This document shows, one piece after another, positions 1 to 5,278 of a stretch of 5,278 nt of DNA (positions are counted from its first letter, which is position 1; every line of letters begins with the position of its first letter). A program made the translations under genes and the position numbers. The DNA lies in NCBI GenBank assembly GCA_964591245.1, contig CAZPZZ010000226.1, positions 1 to 5,278 on the forward strand. The letters are read 5' to 3'. The stretch is from CAZPZZ01 sp964591245. Lineage in GTDB: Bacteria; Acidobacteriota; Vicinamibacteria; Vicinamibacterales; UBA8438. The notes beneath the pieces were generated by a model. It saw only the letters and a list, made by a program, of their open reading frames with translations, was not told the DNA's origin and ran no database searches.

Positions 1-182
1 TGGTCGCCCGTGGGGCTGATGTCGATGCGAAGAATAATCGGAACTGGACGCCCCTCGTCATTGCTGAAGGTGTCCATACCGGTGGGAATTTTATCAAGTC
101 CGATACGACGGCGGCCCTGCTCAGAACGCTTGGTGCCACGCCGAGCCCGCCGGACATTTCGCGTGAGCCGGACGCTCGATAG
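1..182 (+). CDS. Ankyrin-repeat protein, C-terminal end (5' truncated by window)
   Basis: The frame beginning at base 3 is open from the window edge to a TAG at 180-182 and gives 59 residues. It starts inside an ankyrin repeat (GADVDAKNNRNWTPL, the usual GADVNAKxxxGxTPL turn and helix start). A tail with TTAALLRTLGATP follows, the typical last helix of secreted bacterial ankyrin proteins that sit near DUF1592/DUF1552 genes. Ankyrin repeats act as protein-binding scaffolds; no partner can be read from this piece. The N-terminus and any signal peptide lie outside the window. A hairpin with a pyrimidine tail follows 65 bases after the stop and supports this as the true gene end. The second ankyrin gene at the right side of the window may be a paralogue. 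The family call is fairly secure; the function is unknown. Confidence 0.8.
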   Translation, partial: VARGADVDAKNNRNWTPLVIAEGVHTGGNFIKSDTTAALLRTLGATPSPPDISREPDAR

Positions 183-246
183 TTCGACGACGCTTACGGA
201 ATCGCGTCACTCAACGCTCTGTTGTTGTTGAGTGGTGGTCTACCGC

Positions 247-286
247 AGGCCCGGTGCGCGCATAAAGCGTTGCCCGGGCCTTCTTC
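247..286 (+). terminator. Intrinsic terminator-like hairpin after the ankyrin gene
   Basis: AGGCCCGG at 247-254 pairs perfectly with CCGGGCCT at 274-281. Inside the 19-base loop, CGC 257-259 can pair with GCG 267-269. The right arm runs into TTCTTC (281-286), a short pyrimidine tail rather than a pure T run. The position, 65 bases past the upstream stop, fits transcription termination of the ankyrin gene. The weak U tract keeps confidence moderate. Confidence 0.55.
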
Positions 287-529
287 ATTGCCGGGTATAT
301 GTATCTCGTGCGGCTTGCCCTCTGTGGCCTTGGTATTCTCGACGTCGCGCGTTTTCCGGAAGGGAGAGCCAAGAGGGCTTGGTGCTGTGGGCTGGCTGGT
401 CGTGAACACGTCGTGGGCAGGGTTTTTTTCCCTCAGGTTCTGGACGTTATCTTCCGCTTGGGCGGGCGTTGATTTTGTGGTATCCGGGCGTGTCCTGTAA
501 GGGCTATGGGTGTACTTCGGAGCACCCGA

Positions 530-570
530 CCAGGAGCGGCGATAGCCGCGCGGTCGTGAGGCCGTCCTGG
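530..570 (+). other. Compact three-way-junction fold (candidate structured RNA or DNA element)
   Basis: An outer stem CCAGGA (530-535) with TCCTGG (565-570) encloses two hairpins packed end to end. Arm 1 is GCGGC-GATA-GCCGC (536-549). Arm 2 is CGGTC-GTGA-GGCCG (551-564), with a GNRA-type GTGA loop. Only G550 is unpaired at the junction, so 32 of 41 bases are paired. The single G-T wobble (554/561) would become a C-A mismatch in a minus-strand transcript, so a plus-strand RNA is favoured. An alternative fold pairs CGACC 527-531 with GGTCG 552-556 around arm 1. If transcription of the next gene starts near 636, this element is not in its mRNA. It could instead be part of an upstream transcript, a small RNA, or a dyad for an activator. 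GC-rich DNA can give such folds by chance. Confidence 0.3.
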
Positions 571-608
571 GGAGGGCGGGGGAGTTCCGTCGCAGAGTTG
601 ACACAGAT

Positions 609-625
609 CTGGCTTGTGTGTTGCG
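609..625 (+). promoter_or_regulatory. Sigma-54-type (-24/-12) promoter candidate
   Basis: CTGGCTTG, four bases, then TTGCG matches the RpoN consensus YTGGCACG-N4-TTGCW at the key positions. GG at 611-612 and GC at 623-624 are exactly ten bases apart, with TGGC and TTGC both complete. The predicted start is near 636, leaving a leader of about 39 bases that carries the GGAGG ribosome binding site of the cytochrome-type gene. Sigma-54 promoters require an activator bound upstream; the dyad-rich stretch at 527-570 is about 70-110 bases upstream of the predicted start. The competing sigma-70 reading is weaker: TACAAT at 633-638 lacks a -35 at usual spacing, and the TTGACA at 598-603 lacks a -10. 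Confidence 0.45.
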
Positions 626-660
626 AGTGCGTTACAATCGGCAGCATTCTTTCGTTACCC

Positions 661-665
661 GGAGG
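661..665 (+). promoter_or_regulatory. Ribosome binding site fixing the cytochrome gene start at 675
   Basis: GGAGG lies nine bases before ATG 675-677. The frame could be extended upstream to a GTG at 618, but that codon lies inside the sigma-54-like element and has no ribosome binding site. Starting at 675 also puts a signal peptide at the very N-terminus. Confidence 0.75.
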
Positions 666-674
666 CCGTTCGAG

Positions 675-2492
675 ATGAGATGTAGGCTCATGCGGCGGGC
701 GGTTGGAATTCTTAGCATCATCTGGGCAACCGGTCCGTACCCCGTGGTTGCTCAAGAACCCCGTGTTTTCCCATCCGAGGCGCCTGGCGCCTCAGCAGAG
801 CAGGCGCTCATCGAGCGCTACTGCGTGACTTGTCACAACGATCGGCTGGAGACTGGCGGCCTCTCGTTGGAGTCAGCGGATATTACCGACATCACGGCCC
901 ATACGGAGATTTGGGAAAAGGTGGTGAAGAAGCTGCGCACGGGGTCGATGCCGCCGCAGCCCAGGCCGCGACCCGATCGTGAGACGTATGAGGGTTTGGT
1001 CCACTATCTGGAGGTGGCGCTTGATCAGGCAGCAGCCGCGAGTCCGGATCCGGGGCGCACGGCAACCTTTCGCCGGATGAATCGTACCGAATATCAGAAC
1101 GCTATTCGCGATCTCTTGGTGCTGGATGTGGATGTCACGGCGCTGCTGCCGCGCGATGATGCCGCGTACGGCTTTGACAATGTAGTGACCGGCGGGTTGT
1201 CCCCAACGCTGATGGAACGCTATCTGGCCGCGGCGCAGACGGTCAGTGAGTTGGCGGTCGGGAGCCTGGCGCCGGCAACAGGGAGTCGGGTGGTTGTTGT
1301 GCCCGCAGATCGGACTCAGGAGGACCACGTCGATGGATTGCCGTTTGGGACTCGTGGGGGGACGCGGGTGACCCACACGTTTCCATTCGACGGGGAGTAC
1401 GAGATTCAAGTCCGGCTGCAGCGGAATCGCAACGAGAACGTTGAGGGGCTGAACGAGCCGCACGAGGTCGAGTTGTCGTTGGACGGTGAGCGGCTTGAGG
1501 TGTTCGAGATGGTACCGGATCGAAATATTGTGATTCAGGCCAACTCGGAGTACTACACGGACGAGGGGATCGACAATCACCTGAACGTTCGATTGCCCGT
1601 CACGGCAGGGCCTCACACCGTGAGTGCGACGTTCATTAAGAAAAATTCAGCGCTACTGGAGACGACCCGCCAACCGTACCAAGCGCATTTCAACATGGAC
1701 CGGCATCCACGAGAGCAACCGGCGGTTCGATCAGTCTCGATTGTGGGACCCTTCGATCCAACCGGAATCGGCGAGACGCCGAGTCGAGAGCGAATTTTTT
1801 CGTGTCGTCCAGGCACCGATGTCTCGAGTCAGGCCGAGGAGTGTGCAACCGCGATCATTGCTGGTTTAGCTCAGCGAGCGTATCGTCGGCCGGTCACGGT
1901 TGCGGACCTCGAACAGTTGGTAGCTTTTTACCGGGCCGGGTATGCCGAGGCTGGGTTTGAATGGGGCATCGAGACAGCGTTACGTGCACTGCTTGCGAGT
2001 CCTGAATTCTTGTTTCGGATCGAGCGAGACCCCCAAGGGATCGTGGCAGGTACGGCCTATGATGTCAGTGATCTGGAACTGGCTTCACGTCTGTCGTTTT
2101 TCTTGTGGAGTAGTTTGCCAGACAATGAATTGCTCGACATCGCATCGCGCAACCGCTTGCGCGACCCTGGGGTGCTGGAGGCGCAGGTTCGCCGGATGCT
2201 TGCCGACCCTCGTGCCGAAGCACTCACAACCAACTTTGCGTCGCAGTGGTTGCACCTGAGAAACCTAGATGCCGTGGTTCCCGATTCACGCATCTTTCCA
2301 GATTTTGACGACAACCTGCGCCAAGGGTTTCGCGGTGAGACTCAGCGGCTCTTCCAGAGTATCGTGGACGAGAATCGCAGTGTGACCGAACTGCTCACGG
2401 CGGACTACACCTTCCTCAATGAGCGCGTCGCGAGACACTACGGTATCTCCGGGATTTATGGCGATCACTTCAGGCGAGTTGACCTCCCGTAG
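675..2492 (+). CDS. Exported DUF1592-family cytochrome-type protein, N-terminal part ending at an in-frame TAG
   Basis: This frame gives 605 residues before the TAG. A Sec signal peptide (about 1-26: Arg-rich start, hydrophobic core, PVVA cut before QEP) is followed by a class I-type c-haem site CVTCH at 50-54 with a likely axial Met in RTGSMPP (M92). A PSD3/DUF1587 domain follows at about 128-195 (NRTEYQNAIRDLL at 136-148). About 205-330 looks like a beta-sandwich, possibly carbohydrate-binding as in related proteins. C377 and C390 precede PSD5/DUF1595 (AYRRPVT at 402-408), and PSD4/DUF1592 covers about 462-595 (LASRLSFFLWSSLPD to RHYGI). The family normally continues directly into PSCyt3/DUF1588 and PSD2/DUF1585, and exactly these are encoded in the same frame after the TAG. 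The part shown is therefore a truncated protein, a disrupted gene, a sequencing error, or the short product of a readthrough gene. The biochemical role of the family is unknown; a periplasmic redox role is inferred from the haem sites. Confidence 0.85.
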   Translation: MRCRLMRRAVGILSIIWATGPYPVVAQEPRVFPSEAPGASAEQALIERYCVTCHNDRLETGGLSLESADITDITAHTEIWEKVVKKLRTGSMPPQPRPRPDRETYEGLVHYLEVALDQAAAASPDPGRTATFRRMNRTEYQNAIRDLLVLDVDVTALLPRDDAAYGFDNVVTGGLSPTLMERYLAAAQTVSELAVGSLAPATGSRVVVVPADRTQEDHVDGLPFGTRGGTRVTHTFPFDGEYEIQVRLQRNRNENVEGLNEPHEVELSLDGERLEVFEMVPDRNIVIQANSEYYTDEGIDNHLNVRLPVTAGPHTVSATFIKKNSALLETTRQPYQAHFNMDRHPREQPAVRSVSIVGPFDPTGIGETPSRERIFSCRPGTDVSSQAEECATAIIAGLAQRAYRRPVTVADLEQLVAFYRAGYAEAGFEWGIETALRALLASPEFLFRIERDPQGIVAGTAYDVSDLELASRLSFFLWSSLPDNELLDIASRNRLRDPGVLEAQVRRMLADPRAEALTTNFASQWLHLRNLDAVVPDSRIFPDFDDNLRQGFRGETQRLFQSIVDENRSVTELLTADYTFLNERVARHYGISGIYGDHFRRVDLP

Positions 2493-2508
2493 GGCAGCCC
2501 GCGGGCTG
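2490..2508 (+). other. In-frame TAG followed by a 14-base perfect palindrome
   Basis: TAG 2490-2492 interrupts the frame at codon 606 of the gene that starts at 675. The next codons read GSPRAGVLGLGSVLTVTSYATRTSP in two stretches, which is the ordinary start of PSCyt3/DUF1588 after FRRVDLP, so no base is gained or lost. CAGCCCGCGGGCTG at 2495-2508 equals its own reverse complement; as RNA it can form CAGCC-CGCG-GGCTG starting two bases after the stop. TAG also ends the upstream ankyrin gene and the DUF1552 gene in this window, so TAG is a normal stop here. Nonsense mutation, base-calling error and programmed readthrough all remain open. Confidence 0.85.
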
Positions 2509-2510
2509 GC

Positions 2511-3083
2511 GTGTTGGGACTCGGCAGTGTGCTGACGGTCACGTCCTATGCGACCCGTACGTCGCCGGTGCTCCGTGGTAAGTGGATTCTTGAGAACTTG
2601 CTCGGGACGCCGCCACCGCCACCGCCGCCCAATGTGCCTCCGCTTGAGGAGAGCCGGTCATCGACCGACGTGGTCTCTATGCGGGAGCGCATGGAAAACC
2701 ACCGCCGGAACCCCGCCTGTGCCGTCTGTCACCGCATCATGGATCCGGCAGGGCTGTCGATGGAGAATTTCGATGCGATCGGTCGGTGGCGCGAGGCCGA
2801 GAGGGGCGCGCCAATTGATGCGGCGGGAAGCCTGCCCGGTGGGGAAGAGTTTGACGGCATGGAAGGCTTACGCCGTTCATTGCTCGATCGCCCAGAGGTG
2901 TTTGTTGGCACGATGACGGAGAAATTGCTTGTCTACGCGCTCGGTCGGGGATTGGAACCTGCCGACGGGCCGGCGGTTCGTTCCATTGTCAGGGCGGCGG
3001 GGCAGGATGACTATCGCCTGTCGTCGCTCATTCTTGGTGTAGTGCAGAGTACGCCGTTCCAGATGAGGAGAGCCCAGTCATGA
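2511..3083 (+). CDS. C-terminal part of the same DUF1592-family protein (PSCyt3/DUF1588 and PSD2/DUF1585)
   Basis: This piece is in the same frame as 675-2492; sense codons resume at 2493, and the first possible start is GTG 2511. It carries the PSCyt3 signature LTVTSYATRTSPVLRGKW, a seven-proline tract in GTPPPPPPPNVPPL, and then PSD2/DUF1585 with a second haem motif CAVCH (2718-2732, residues 682-686 of the joined protein). DPAGLSMENFDAIGRWR and the family C-terminus ending LILGVVQSTPFQMRRA follow. The piece has no signal peptide and no ribosome binding site before GTG 2511. Made alone it would stay in the cytoplasm, where c-type haem is not attached, so it is not expected to work as an independent protein. 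Joined, the gene spans 803 codons including the final stop, a normal family length. The TGA stop overlaps the ATG of the DUF1552 gene. Confidence 0.8.
   Translation: MLGLGSVLTVTSYATRTSPVLRGKWILENLLGTPPPPPPPNVPPLEESRSSTDVVSMRERMENHRRNPACAVCHRIMDPAGLSMENFDAIGRWREAERGAPIDAAGSLPGGEEFDGMEGLRRSLLDRPEVFVGTMTEKLLVYALGRGLEPADGPAVRSIVRAAGQDDYRLSSLILGVVQSTPFQMRRAQS
3065..3083 (+). promoter_or_regulatory. Ribosome binding site and ATGA overlap coupling the two genes
   Basis: GAGGAG (3065-3070) lies nine bases before ATG 3080-3082, which shares the sequence ATGA with the TGA stop of the upstream gene at 3081-3083. This arrangement is typical of translational coupling within one mRNA. It also implies that ribosomes normally reach this stop, so an amber at 2490 would be expected to lower coupling to the DUF1552 gene. 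Confidence 0.7.
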
Positions 3084-4426
3084 TCATCACGAAGATGGCC
3101 CTGCCCCGACGGACGTTTCTACGCGGTGTAGGGGCGACATTGGCCCTGCCCTTGCTTGACGCCATGGTACCGGCGGCATCCGCCTTCGCTCGCACGGTTG
3201 CCGCGTCTCCCCGCCGGCTCGGTTATGTCTACATCCCGATGGGAATGAATCCCGTCCCCTGGACACCGACCGAAGTGGGGCGGATGACGACGCTTTCGCC
3301 TTCGCTCTCTCCACTGCTGCCGCACCTGGAGCATTTGACGGTAGTGACGAATCTGGAGATCAACGAGGCGCATATCTCTGGGAATCACGCATCGGCCAAC
3401 TCGTCATTCCTTACTTGCGTGCGGCCGAAGCGTACCGAGGGCAGCGACTACGTCAACGGGACGTCAGTGGACCAAATTGCAGCGAGGGAGGTCGGCGGAG
3501 ACACGCCGCTCCCATCGCTCGAGATCGGAACGGACCTGATCGCGCAGGTCGGGAACTGCGACAACGGGTTCGCCTGCGCCTATATGAACAGTTTGTCCTG
3601 GGCGTCGCCGACGTCACCGAATCCCACCGAAGCCGACCCTCGGATCGTCTTCGAGCGGCTCTTCGGAAAGGGAGGGACCACGGCACAGCGACAGGCGCAA
3701 CTGCGGCGTGATCAGAGCATTCTTGATTGGGTGCTCGATGATATGTCGCGCTTGCAGAACCAGCTAGGAAATGGCGATCGTCATACCGTGAACGAGTATC
3801 TGGATACGGTTCGCGAGGTGGAGCGTCGGATTCAGCAGGCCGAGCAGTCAGCGGCCGAGTCTCCGCTGGACAATCTCACCCGTCCGACAAGCGTGCCTGA
3901 GGTCTGGGAGGACCACGTCAAGCTGATGTTTGACCTTCAGGTGTTGGCCTTGAGGGCAGACCTGACACGAATCATCACGTTCCAGATGGCGCGGGAGGCG
4001 AGCACGCGCACGTATCCGCAGATTGGTGTGCCGGAGCCGCATCATCCGACCTCCCATCACCTCAACAATCCTGAGAAATTGGCACAGCTTGCCAAGATCA
4101 ACCAGTACCACGTTTCGCTCTTCGCGTACATGGTGGATCAACTCAAGCAGACGGAAGATGGTGACGGAACGTTGCTTGACCACACGACGTATTTGCTGGG
4201 GAGTGGGTTGGGTAATCCGAATGTTCACGATCACCGGAATCTTCCGATCGTGGTCGCCAGTGGTGCCGGTTCACGAATCGCAGGCGGGCGCCATGTCAAA
4301 TTCGATGAACTGACACCGATGGCGAATTTGCATCTCACGCTGCTCGACGACGTCGGTGTGCATCTGGACGATTTTGCTGACAGTTCCGGGCGCGTCGGTG
4401 AGGTGGTCGAGCCGTTGACGGAGTAG
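3080..4426 (+). CDS. HXXSHH (DUF1552) family exported protein
   Basis: This 448-residue protein opens with a Tat-like signal: PRRTFLRG at 9-16 (twin Arg 10-11), a hydrophobic stretch, then ASAFA at 33-37 as the likely cut region. The mature part is a DUF1552 domain over nearly the full length. It has LGYVYIPMGMNPVPWTP near the N-terminus, HISGNH at 98-103, and the paired cysteines of GNCDNGFACAYMNSLSW (C160, C166). A helical, charged segment at about 200-260 follows, then the family-naming HPTSHH at 322-327 and LLGSGLGNPNVHDHRNLP around 372-389 with H383 and H385. The conserved His/Asp sets look like metal or active-site residues, but no reaction is established. The family usually sits beside DUF1592-type cytochromes, as here, with a four-base overlap. 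The start at 3080 is chosen for its GAGGAG and the coupling; M6 (3095) is the alternative. The gene ends with TAG and is intact. Confidence 0.9.
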   Translation: MIITKMALPRRTFLRGVGATLALPLLDAMVPAASAFARTVAASPRRLGYVYIPMGMNPVPWTPTEVGRMTTLSPSLSPLLPHLEHLTVVTNLEINEAHISGNHASANSSFLTCVRPKRTEGSDYVNGTSVDQIAAREVGGDTPLPSLEIGTDLIAQVGNCDNGFACAYMNSLSWASPTSPNPTEADPRIVFERLFGKGGTTAQRQAQLRRDQSILDWVLDDMSRLQNQLGNGDRHTVNEYLDTVREVERRIQQAEQSAAESPLDNLTRPTSVPEVWEDHVKLMFDLQVLALRADLTRIITFQMAREASTRTYPQIGVPEPHHPTSHHLNNPEKLAQLAKINQYHVSLFAYMVDQLKQTEDGDGTLLDHTTYLLGSGLGNPNVHDHRNLPIVVASGAGSRIAGGRHVKFDELTPMANLHLTLLDDVGVHLDDFADSSGRVGEVVEPLTE

Positions 4427-4439
4427 AACGCGTTCTCCT

Positions 4440-4478
4440 GCCCCTGACCGTCACGAGATGTGTTGGTTGGTCAGGGGC
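4440..4478 (+). terminator. Strong hairpin after the DUF1552 gene
   Basis: GCCCCTGACC (4440-4449) pairs perfectly with GGTCAGGGGC (4469-4478), ten base pairs around a 19-base loop, starting 14 bases past the DUF1552 stop. The position suggests the end of the cytochrome-DUF1552 transcript. No T tract follows, so it may be a stem that stabilises the mRNA 3' end or a Rho-assisted site instead of a classic intrinsic terminator. Confidence 0.5.
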
Positions 4479-4520
4479 GCTCATGCCGGTGTCGGGTGTT
4501 TCACCGACTCATTACTTTAA

Positions 4521-4550
4521 CCAGTGTCTGGCGCGAGAAAAGCCAGGAGG
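4521..4550 (+). promoter_or_regulatory. Ribosome binding site of the second ankyrin gene, with alternative small hairpins
   Basis: AGGAGG (4545-4550) lies six bases before ATG 4557 and fixes that start. CTGGC 4528-4532 can pair with GCCAG 4542-4546, covering the first two bases of the AGGAGG. The same CTGG (4528-4531) can instead pair with CCAG 4521-4524, which would free the site. The ribosome binding site is clear; a switching role for the two pairings is speculative because the stems are only four to five base pairs. Confidence 0.5.
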
Positions 4551-4556
4551 CGTCAC

Positions 4557-5278
4557 ATGCGTCGGTTCCTCTGCTCGATCGTACTTCTCACGGCCACTGT
4601 TGGGACGAGTGCGTTGTCGGCCACCGTAGATGCGGGGCTGCTTCGTGCCATCAAAGCCGCTGATCACGCGGGCGTACGCGAAGCCCTCGATGCTGGCGTT
4701 GATGCCACCGTCAGTGAGCCAGATGGGACCACGCTTCTCCACTGGGCGGTGCATGTCGACCATCCCGCTATTGTCCGGCTTCTGCTGGATGCCGGCGCCG
4801 ACCCGGGTGTGGTCAACCGCTATGGTGTGCCACCGTTGGCGCTTGCGTGTACCAACGGTAACGCGCCCATCGCGAAGCTCTTGCTGGAGGCGGGAGCGGA
4901 TGCGAACGCCACGTTGGCCGAGGGCGAGACCATGCTGATGACGGCCGCCCGGACCGGGTCGCGCGGCGTCGTCGACGTGCTCTTGGAATATGGCGCCGAT
5001 CCGAATACTACTGAAACCTGGCGGGGCCAGACGGCGTTAATGTGGGCGGCGGCAGAGGGGAACGAGCAGGTGATTCCCGCAATGCTGGCCAGTGGTGCCG
5101 ATATGACTGCGCGCTCCGCCAATGGGTGGACGCCGTTGCTCTTCGCGGTTCGTGAAGGACAGGTAGAGGTGGTGCAAACGCTGCTTGAGGCCGGCGGCGA
5201 TGTTGAGGAATCGCTGCCGGTGCTGGCGGCGGCGCGACGTGGTGGAACGAGCGCGGAGGCGGCGGCAACCGGTCTCAA
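4557..5278 (+). CDS. Secreted ankyrin-repeat protein (3' truncated by window)
   Basis: The frame from ATG 4557 is open to the window end, giving 240 residues. A Sec signal peptide (MRRFLCSIVLLTATVGTSALSA, cut likely after residue 22) precedes ankyrin repeats of about 33 residues. These run from a capping unit at about 27-56 through repeats near 57-90, 91-123, 124-157, 158-190 and 191-216. Each shows TPL/TLL/TAL helix starts, a long helix such as AIVRLLLDAG, and GADxN-type turns. The last visible part (222-240) is Ala/Gly-rich and less regular, like the linker seen before the later repeats of such proteins. With an exported scaffold architecture it probably binds a partner outside the cytoplasm; no partner is shown. 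It lies 130 bases after the DUF1552 gene, beyond a hairpin, so it may have its own promoter, though none is evident. It may be a paralogue of the ankyrin protein ending at 182. Confidence 0.88.
   Translation, partial: MRRFLCSIVLLTATVGTSALSATVDAGLLRAIKAADHAGVREALDAGVDATVSEPDGTTLLHWAVHVDHPAIVRLLLDAGADPGVVNRYGVPPLALACTNGNAPIAKLLLEAGADANATLAEGETMLMTAARTGSRGVVDVLLEYGADPNTTETWRGQTALMWAAAEGNEQVIPAMLASGADMTARSANGWTPLLFAVREGQVEVVQTLLEAGGDVEESLPVLAAARRGGTSAEAAATGL

Larger units (their letters stand above)
183..674. other. Long intergenic region without a convincing gene
   Basis: These 492 bases separate the upstream ankyrin stop from the cytochrome-type gene. Open frames exist on both strands (for example a minus frame across 194-604 and a plus frame across 222-500), but their products resemble no family I know, are Arg/Pro/Gly/Ser-rich, and lack a good ribosome binding site. 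The plus frame at 222-500 is simply the continuation of the ankyrin frame past its TAG and shows no repeat pattern. Supported contents are the terminator hairpin (247-286), a foldable element (530-570), a G-rich stretch (569-584), a sigma-54-like promoter (609-625) and the ribosome binding site at 661-665. The part from about 290 to 525 shows only a T7 run (423-429) and small hairpins such as CCAAG/CTTGG at 369-382. Confidence 0.6.

Noticed and set aside
183..500. Continuation of the ankyrin frame past its TAG, or a separate gene at 222-500
   Set aside because: No ankyrin pattern continues after 182, and the frame runs through a terminator-like hairpin. The product resembles nothing known.
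569..584. G-rich stretch as a G-quadruplex
   Set aside because: Only three runs of three or more G are present (569-572, 574-576, 578-582), so a standard three-layer quadruplex lacks its fourth run.
598..603. TTGACA as a sigma-70 -35 box
   Set aside because: No TATAAT-like hexamer lies 16-18 bases downstream (TTGCGA is at that place). The TACAAT at 633-638 is 29 bases away.
194..604. 136-codon open frame on the minus strand in the gap
   Set aside because: The product is Pro/Arg/Ser-rich with no recognisable family, and no ribosome binding site was seen. It runs across the plus-strand terminator hairpin, the foldable element and the start of the promoter region. GC-rich DNA gives such frames by chance.
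873..1616. 247-codon minus-strand frame inside the cytochrome gene
   Set aside because: It is a shadow of the strongly supported plus-strand gene with its haem and PSD3 motifs. The product has no recognisable domain.
2511..2513. Independent translation start at GTG 2511 making a stand-alone C-terminal protein
   Set aside because: There is no ribosome binding site before it (the palindrome occupies that place) and no signal peptide. The product would contain a haem site that needs export.
180..4426. Genome-wide reassignment of TAG to an amino acid
   Set aside because: TAG is also the apparent true stop of the upstream ankyrin gene (180-182) and of the DUF1552 gene (4424-4426), each followed by a hairpin.
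4528..4544. Second GG-N10-GC match (CTGGCGCG...AAGCC) as a sigma-54 promoter for the right-hand ankyrin gene
   Set aside because: The -12 part reads AAGC instead of TTGC. The predicted start (about 4555) would fall after the ribosome binding site, leaving it out of the mRNA.

Overview
The window is GC-rich with ordinary bacterial gene structure, and every supported gene lies on the + strand. The gene families point to an uncultured Acidobacteriota (Vicinamibacteria-like) or a related Planctomycetota/Gemmatimonadota-type bacterium. These families are a Planctomycete-type cytochrome c protein with PSD3/PSD5/PSD4/PSCyt3/PSD2 (DUF1587/1595/1592/1588/1585) domains, an HXXSHH (DUF1552) protein, and secreted ankyrin-repeat proteins. 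The lineage is inferred from family content only; no marker gene is present.

Layout. Bases 1-182 hold the C-terminal end of an ankyrin-repeat protein, followed by a terminator-like hairpin (247-286). A 492-base gap (183-674) has no convincing gene. It contains a compact foldable 41-mer that can form a three-way junction (530-570) and a good sigma-54-type -24/-12 element (609-625). A two-haem, Sec-exported protein of the DUF1592 family then runs from 675 to 3083, but its reading frame is broken by one in-frame TAG at 2490-2492. The two parts (675-2492 and the piece ending at 3083) are in the same frame and together give a family-length protein of about 802 codons. The HXXSHH/DUF1552 gene (3080-4426) overlaps its stop by four bases (ATGA). 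A long hairpin (4440-4478) closes this two-gene unit. A second ankyrin-repeat gene with a signal peptide starts at 4557 and runs off the window end.

How the genes relate. The DUF1592-type cytochrome and the DUF1552 protein are a known co-occurring pair of unknown biochemical role. Here they are translationally coupled, both carry export signals (Sec and Tat-like), and they are flanked on both sides by ankyrin genes, at least one of them exported. This suggests a periplasmic or surface-associated module, possibly repeated in tandem beyond the window. The points most worth checking are the single amber codon in an otherwise intact gene, the palindrome that starts two bases after it, the sigma-54-like promoter, and the three-way-junction element upstream of it.
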